Below are positions 5,034 to 8,496 of a stretch of DNA of 8,496 nucleotides, in pieces. Position 1 is the first letter of the stretch. The number at the start of each line of letters is the position of its first letter. The translations under genes and the position numbers were made by a program. Location: positions 1-8,496 of the forward strand of contig CACYDO010000289.1 of NCBI GenBank assembly GCA_902773165.1. The letters are read 5' to 3'. The stretch comes from an uncultured Ruminococcus sp. (GTDB lineage: Bacteria > Bacillota > Clostridia > Oscillospirales > Acutalibacteraceae). The notes beneath the pieces were generated by a model. It had not been told where the DNA came from. It ran no database searches and saw nothing but the letters and a program-made list of their open reading frames with translations.

Positions 5034-7178
5034 TTATAACTTCATAGTCAAACTGATACGATTTTTCTTTTCGTCAACCGAAAGAATCCGCACATTAACG
5101 ATATCGCCGACTTTAAGAACCTCACTCGGGTGCTTGATGTAGTGGTCGCATATCTGAGAGATATGAACAAGACCGTCCTGGTGTACGCCGATATCAACAA
5201 AAACGCCGAAGTCAATTACGTTTCTTACAGTTCCTTTCATCTCCATTCCCTCGCGGAGATCCTTGATATCAAGAACATCGCTGCGGAGAATCGGCGCAGG
5301 CAGCTCATCTCGCGGATCTCTGCCCGGCTTGGAAAGCTCCTTTGCAATGTCGATAACCGTCGGCGCGCCTATGCCGAGCTTAGATGTAACCTCTGCGACA
5401 TTCTTCTTTTTCAGACGCGGAATAACGTCGGAAAAATCTGCTTTTTTAACGTCGGCGTCGCTGTAGCCGAGAATATTCAGCAGCTCGCGCGCTGCCTTGT
5501 AGCTTTCGGGGTGGATTCCAGTTCTGTCAAACGGCTCGATGCTTTCGGGAACTCTTAAAAAACCTGCGCACTGCTCAAAGGCTTTCGGCCCGAGCTTAGG
5601 TACTTTTCTCAGCTCTGCACGAGATGTAAATGCGCCGTTTTGTTCACGGTAAGCCGCTATATTTTCACAGACCGTTTTGGTTAATCCTGATACACGGGAC
5701 AACAATGCAGGAGACGCAGTATTCAGGTCTACTCCGACAGCATTAACGCAGTCCTCTACAACACCGTCAAGCGCTTCGCTGAGCTTTTTCTGCGGCATAT
5801 CATGCTGATACTGCCCTACGCCTATCGCCTTCGGCTCTATCTTTACAAGCTCTGCAAGAGGGTCTTGCAATCTCCTTGCAATAGAAACGGCGCTGCGCAG
5901 CGTAAGATCAAGCTCGGGCAGCTCTGCGGCGGCAAGCTTTGAAGCCGAATAAACAGAAGCGCCTGCTTCGCTGACAACCATATAATAAACCTTTCGTTTG
6001 CAGTCCTTTATCGCGTCTGCTGCAAAAAGCTCAGTTTCCTTTGAAGCTGTGCCGTTTCCGATGGAGATTATGTCGGCGTGATATTTATCTATAAGCTCCA
6101 GCAGCTTTTCCTTAGACCTTGCCGCCTGAGCTTCACCGTGAGTAGGATACAGAACCGTTGTTGCAAGAACCTTGCCGGTCGCGTCAACAACAGCCGTCTT
6201 GCAGCCTGTGCGGTAGCCCGGGTCAAGACCTATGACCACCTTTCCCTTAACGGGTGGCTGCATAAGAAGCTGCTTCAGATTCAGCGCGAAGACCTTTATA
6301 GATTCGTCTGCGGCGCGTTCTGTCAGCGTATTTCTCAGCTCGCGCTCGATAGAAGGCGCAATAAGTCTTTGATACGCGTCGTCGCAGGCTTCCTTTACGA
6401 TAGCAGAGCTTTCGCTTTTGCCGTGTACCGTTTTTTGATAGATCTTATCAAGAGCGGCTTCGTCATCGTTATTGATACCGACTTTAAGAACGCCCTCTTT
6501 TTCGCCTCGGTTTATAGCCAGAATCCGGTGATTCGGTATTTTTGCCGCCTGCTGAGTAAAATCGTAATACTGCTCGTAAACGCTGTCTGCCTCGCTGTCG
6601 GCAGGCTTAACGGCGATAACGCCAGTTTTAGCGGCAACCGTGCGCACGCTTTTACGTATCTCTGCGTTATCGGAGATCGCTTCTGCAATTATATCCTTAG
6701 CGCCTGCGATCGCTCCGGCAACATCTTCAACGCCCTTTTCAGCGCTGATGTATTTCTTTCCCTCCGTTAGCGGAGAAATATCGGCGCTTTGCTTAAAGAT
6801 CGCCACAGCAAGCGGTTCAAGCCCCTTTTCCTTAGCTACTGACGCGCGCGTTTTTCTTTTCGGACGGAACGGACGGTAAATATCGTCAAGCTCGCTGAGT
6901 GTTTTTGCGCTGTCAATAGCAGCAGAAACCTTATCGGTGAGCTTATCCTGTGCCGAAATCAGCTCGCGAATTTCTTCTCTGCGGTGGTCAAGGTTACGGT
7001 AATACTCCAGCTTTTCGGAAAATTCTCTGATAAGCTGATCGTCCATAGAGCCGTGCTGCTCCTTGCGGTAACGGGCGATAAACGGAATCGTATTTCCTTC
7101 ATCAAGCAGGTTTATAATGTTCTGCGCATAGTCTTGTCTGATATTCATTTCCTGCGCAAGTATTTCTGAGTAATTCAT
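5034..7178 (-). CDS. tex: Tex family RNA-binding protein with S1 domain
   Basis: A 714-residue cytoplasmic protein, full length for the family, related to eukaryotic Spt6. Tex proteins bind nucleic acid and are associated with transcription processes; the exact biochemical role is unsettled. In order: the helical Tex N-terminal region (about 1-190, with IPFIARYRKE at 31-40 and LDDIYRPFRPKRKTRA at 97-112), a YqgF/RNase H-like domain (about 313-440, starting VVIGLDPGYRTGC at 314-326, with SIGNGTASKETE at 372-383), a helix-hairpin-helix region (about 482-545, VGVDLNTASPALLSRVSGL), a further HhH-like region, and a C-terminal S1 domain (641-713, GMEMKGTVRNVIDFGVFVDIG and DGLVHISQI). A GGAG ribosome binding site (7187-7184) is 5 bases from the ATG. 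It lies 66 bases after atpC, with a probable terminator between. I see no good promoter in that gap, so part of its expression may come from atp read-through. Confidence 0.97.
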   Translation of the reverse strand: MNYSEILAQEMNIRQDYAQNIINLLDEGNTIPFIARYRKEQHGSMDDQLIREFSEKLEYYRNLDHRREEIRELISAQDKLTDKVSAAIDSAKTLSELDDIYRPFRPKRKTRASVAKEKGLEPLAVAIFKQSADISPLTEGKKYISAEKGVEDVAGAIAGAKDIIAEAISDNAEIRKSVRTVAAKTGVIAVKPADSEADSVYEQYYDFTQQAAKIPNHRILAINRGEKEGVLKVGINNDDEAALDKIYQKTVHGKSESSAIVKEACDDAYQRLIAPSIERELRNTLTERAADESIKVFALNLKQLLMQPPVKGKVVIGLDPGYRTGCKTAVVDATGKVLATTVLYPTHGEAQAARSKEKLLELIDKYHADIISIGNGTASKETELFAADAIKDCKRKVYYMVVSEAGASVYSASKLAAAELPELDLTLRSAVSIARRLQDPLAELVKIEPKAIGVGQYQHDMPQKKLSEALDGVVEDCVNAVGVDLNTASPALLSRVSGLTKTVCENIAAYREQNGAFTSRAELRKVPKLGPKAFEQCAGFLRVPESIEPFDRTGIHPESYKAARELLNILGYSDADVKKADFSDVIPRLKKKNVAEVTSKLGIGAPTVIDIAKELSKPGRDPRDELPAPILRSDVLDIKDLREGMEMKGTVRNVIDFGVFVDIGVHQDGLVHISQICDHYIKHPSEVLKVGDIVNVRILSVDEKKNRISLTMKL

Positions 7179-7204
7179 ATTTTCTCCAATTATTATGATA
7201 TCAA

Positions 7205-7228
7205 ACCCCCGATTGTATGATCGGGGGT
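7205..7228 (-). terminator. Probable terminator of the atp operon
   Basis: A perfect 9-bp stem, ACCCCCGAT (7205-7213) with ATCGGGGGT (7220-7228), encloses a 6-base loop, 17 bases beyond the atpC stop. On the minus strand it is followed only by TTTGATATC, a weak T tract, so termination may be partial and let transcription continue into tex. Confidence 0.65.
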
Positions 7229-7244
7229 AAATTTGCCAAAATAT

Positions 7245-7523
7245 TTATTCTTCTTTTTCCTCAGCTGACCACGCAAAAGAACTTGTCATCAGCGTGGTCG
7301 CTTCATTCGATACGGTGAGAAGCCCACCCTCGGTACGCCCTTTCTTTTCGCTGCCGTCTTCAAAAACGATCGTGCAGACGCACGGCTTCACAGCCGTAAT
7401 GAACGGAATATGCCCCGGCATTACCGCAAGGTCGCCCTCGCTGCCGCGTACAGACAGCATAGCCGCTTCACCGCTGAATTTGTTGCCGTCGGGCGTTGAA
7501 ACAATTAGCTTGAAGCTGCTCAT
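7245..7523 (-). CDS. atpC: F1Fo ATP synthase epsilon subunit, short form
   Basis: Part of the central stalk of F1, coupling rotor and catalytic head on the cytoplasmic face of the membrane. The 92 residues cover the N-terminal beta-sandwich domain: KLIVSTPDGNKFSGEA (5-20), SEGDLAVMPGHIPFITAVKP (28-47, matching the family's GExGILPGHAPLIT) and TEGGLLTVSNEATTLM (64-79). The usual subunit is about 130-140 residues, with a C-terminal helical hairpin that can inhibit ATP hydrolysis; that domain is absent here. The frame closes after SAEEKEE and a terminator hairpin follows within 20 bases, so no lost downstream part is apparent. The start ATG overlaps the atpD stop by four bases (ATGA), implying translational coupling. 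A short epsilon subunit is known in some bacteria, so this is probably natural. Confidence 0.95.
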   Translation of the reverse strand: MSSFKLIVSTPDGNKFSGEAAMLSVRGSEGDLAVMPGHIPFITAVKPCVCTIVFEDGSEKKGRTEGGLLTVSNEATTLMTSSFAWSAEEKEE

Positions 7524-8496
7524 TTGTCTGCCTTTCCGGACTTAGCCGCCTTTTCAACTACCTCGTCGATCGTGCTTGCAAAGAGGAACGCCGACTCGGG
7601 CAGCTCGTCATGCTTGCCCTCGAGTATCTCCTCAAAGCCCCTTATCGTTTCCTTAAGCGGAACGTAAACGCCCTGAATACCTGTGAATTTCTCCGATACA
7701 TGGAACGGCTGCGACAGAAAACGCTGAACCTTTCTCGCTCTCTGAACGAGGAGCTTGTCTTCGTCAGAAAGCTCGTCCATACCCATGATAGCGATGATAT
7801 CCATAAGCTCGTTGTAGCGCTGGAGTACACGCTGAACTTCCTTTGCCACACGGTAGTGCTTTTCACCGAGAATATCGGGATTCAGTATACGGCTCGTAGA
7901 TTCAAGAGGGTCAACGGCAGGATAAATACCCTGTGAAGCTATGCTTCTTGAAAGTACGGTCGTTGCGTCCAGGTGAGCGAATGTCGTTGCAGGCGCCGGG
8001 TCTGTCAGGTCGTCGGCAGGAACGTAAACAGCCTGAACTGAGGTGATAGAACCCTTTTTCGTCGAAGTGATTCGCTCCTGGAGAGCGCCCATCTCATTTG
8101 CAAGCGTCGGCTGATAACCAACAGCGGACGGCATACGTCCTAAAAGAGCGGAAACCTCAGAGCCTGCCTGGGTAAATCTGTAAATATTATCAACGAAGAG
8201 AAGAACGTCCTGACCCTCTTCATCGCGGAAATATTCCGCCATCGTCAGACCGGAAAGCGCAACTCTCATTCTTGCTCCCGGCGGCTCGTTCATCTGACCG
8301 TAAACGAGAGCAGTATTTCCGAGTACGCCGGAATCCTTCATTTCATTGTAAAGGTCGTTTCCCTCTCTTGTGCGCTCGCCTACGCCGGTAAATACGGAAA
8401 TACCGCCGTACTGCTTTGCAACGTTGTTGATAAGCTCCATGATAAGAACCGTCTTGCCAACGCCTGCGCCGCCGAACAGACCGATCTTACCGCCCT
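7520..8496 (-). CDS. atpD: F1Fo ATP synthase beta subunit, C-terminal two-thirds (runs off the right edge)
   Basis: The catalytic subunit of F1, making or hydrolysing ATP at the membrane. The minus-strand frame is open to the window edge, giving 324 residues plus stop; about 140 N-terminal residues of a normal beta subunit (about 460) lie outside. An internal ATG at 8440-8438 is not the real start. Visible are the P-loop GGAGVGKT (8468-8445), the catalytic glutamate region GVGERTREGNDLY, Walker B VLLFVDNIYRFTQAG, SALLGRMPSAVGYQPTLANEMG, DPAPATTFAHLDATTVLSR, and the DELSEED loop as DELSDED. The C-terminus has the usual KFTGIQGVYVPLKETIRGFE. All catalytic motifs seen are intact. Its stop overlaps atpC by four bases, the normal beta-epsilon order at the end of an atp operon. 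Whether the enzyme is H+ or Na+ coupled cannot be judged, as subunit c is not in the window. Confidence 0.98.
   Translation of the reverse strand, partial: GGKIGLFGGAGVGKTVLIMELINNVAKQYGGISVFTGVGERTREGNDLYNEMKDSGVLGNTALVYGQMNEPPGARMRVALSGLTMAEYFRDEEGQDVLLFVDNIYRFTQAGSEVSALLGRMPSAVGYQPTLANEMGALQERITSTKKGSITSVQAVYVPADDLTDPAPATTFAHLDATTVLSRSIASQGIYPAVDPLESTSRILNPDILGEKHYRVAKEVQRVLQRYNELMDIIAIMGMDELSDEDKLLVQRARKVQRFLSQPFHVSEKFTGIQGVYVPLKETIRGFEEILEGKHDELPESAFLFASTIDEVVEKAAKSGKADK

Noticed and set aside
6078..6770. 230-codon open frame on the plus strand
   Set aside because: Antisense to tex across the YqgF domain, with no recognisable motifs; a shadow of a well-supported gene.

Overview
The window looks like chromosomal DNA from a low-to-mid-GC Gram-positive anaerobe, most likely a Clostridia member of the Ruminococcus / Oscillospiraceae type. 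This is inferred from gene content, GGAG/GAGG-type ribosome binding sites, sigma-A-like promoters, a DUF218 membrane protein, a membrane-anchored GH25 lysozyme, and small GC-rich palindromic repeats between genes. I cannot name the species. The genes are mainly housekeeping; no CRISPR array, transposase, phage, integrase or toxin-antitoxin genes are visible.

Layout. (1) 1-746, minus: the N-terminal 248 residues of aspartyl-tRNA synthetase (aspS), running off the left edge, with a very good sigma-A promoter at 822-850. (2) 747-1419: a 673-bp intergenic region rich in structure. It holds the aspS promoter, an orphan terminator-like hairpin, one copy of a 71-bp dispersed repeat, a second plus-strand promoter inside an AT-rich inverted repeat, and three successive GC-rich hairpins. 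(3) 1420-4813, plus: a likely four-gene operon of a DUF218/YdcF-like membrane protein, stand-alone PncC (NMN amidase, CinA C-terminal domain), a TRAM-less RlmD/RumA-type rRNA uracil-5-methyltransferase, and a membrane-anchored GH25 lysozyme. The last two overlap by one base. It ends at a 14-bp perfect hairpin with T-rich tracts on both sides. (4) 4814-5033: convergent intergenic space with that terminator, a short direct repeat and the second 71-bp repeat copy. (5) 5034-8496, minus: tex, preceded in transcription by atpC and atpD, the end of an F1Fo ATP synthase operon. A hairpin between atpC and tex probably ends the atp transcript. atpD runs off the right edge.

How the genes relate. The atp and aspS genes are core metabolism. 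The plus-strand operon mixes cell-envelope genes (DUF218 protein, GH25 lysozyme) with NAD salvage (PncC) and RNA modification (RlmD type). The close spacing argues for co-transcription, but no single pathway unites them.

The most interesting signal is a small GC-rich palindromic repeat. Two near-identical 71-bp copies lie between genes (1071-1141 and 4943-5013). A third, diverged copy of its 3' half lies in frame inside the 5' end of the methyltransferase gene (2873-2909), where it encodes about 12 residues just before the iron-sulfur cysteines. Also notable are an ATP synthase epsilon subunit of only 92 residues, lacking the C-terminal helical inhibitory domain, and a structured leader ahead of the plus-strand operon. 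I found no convincing wholly new system.
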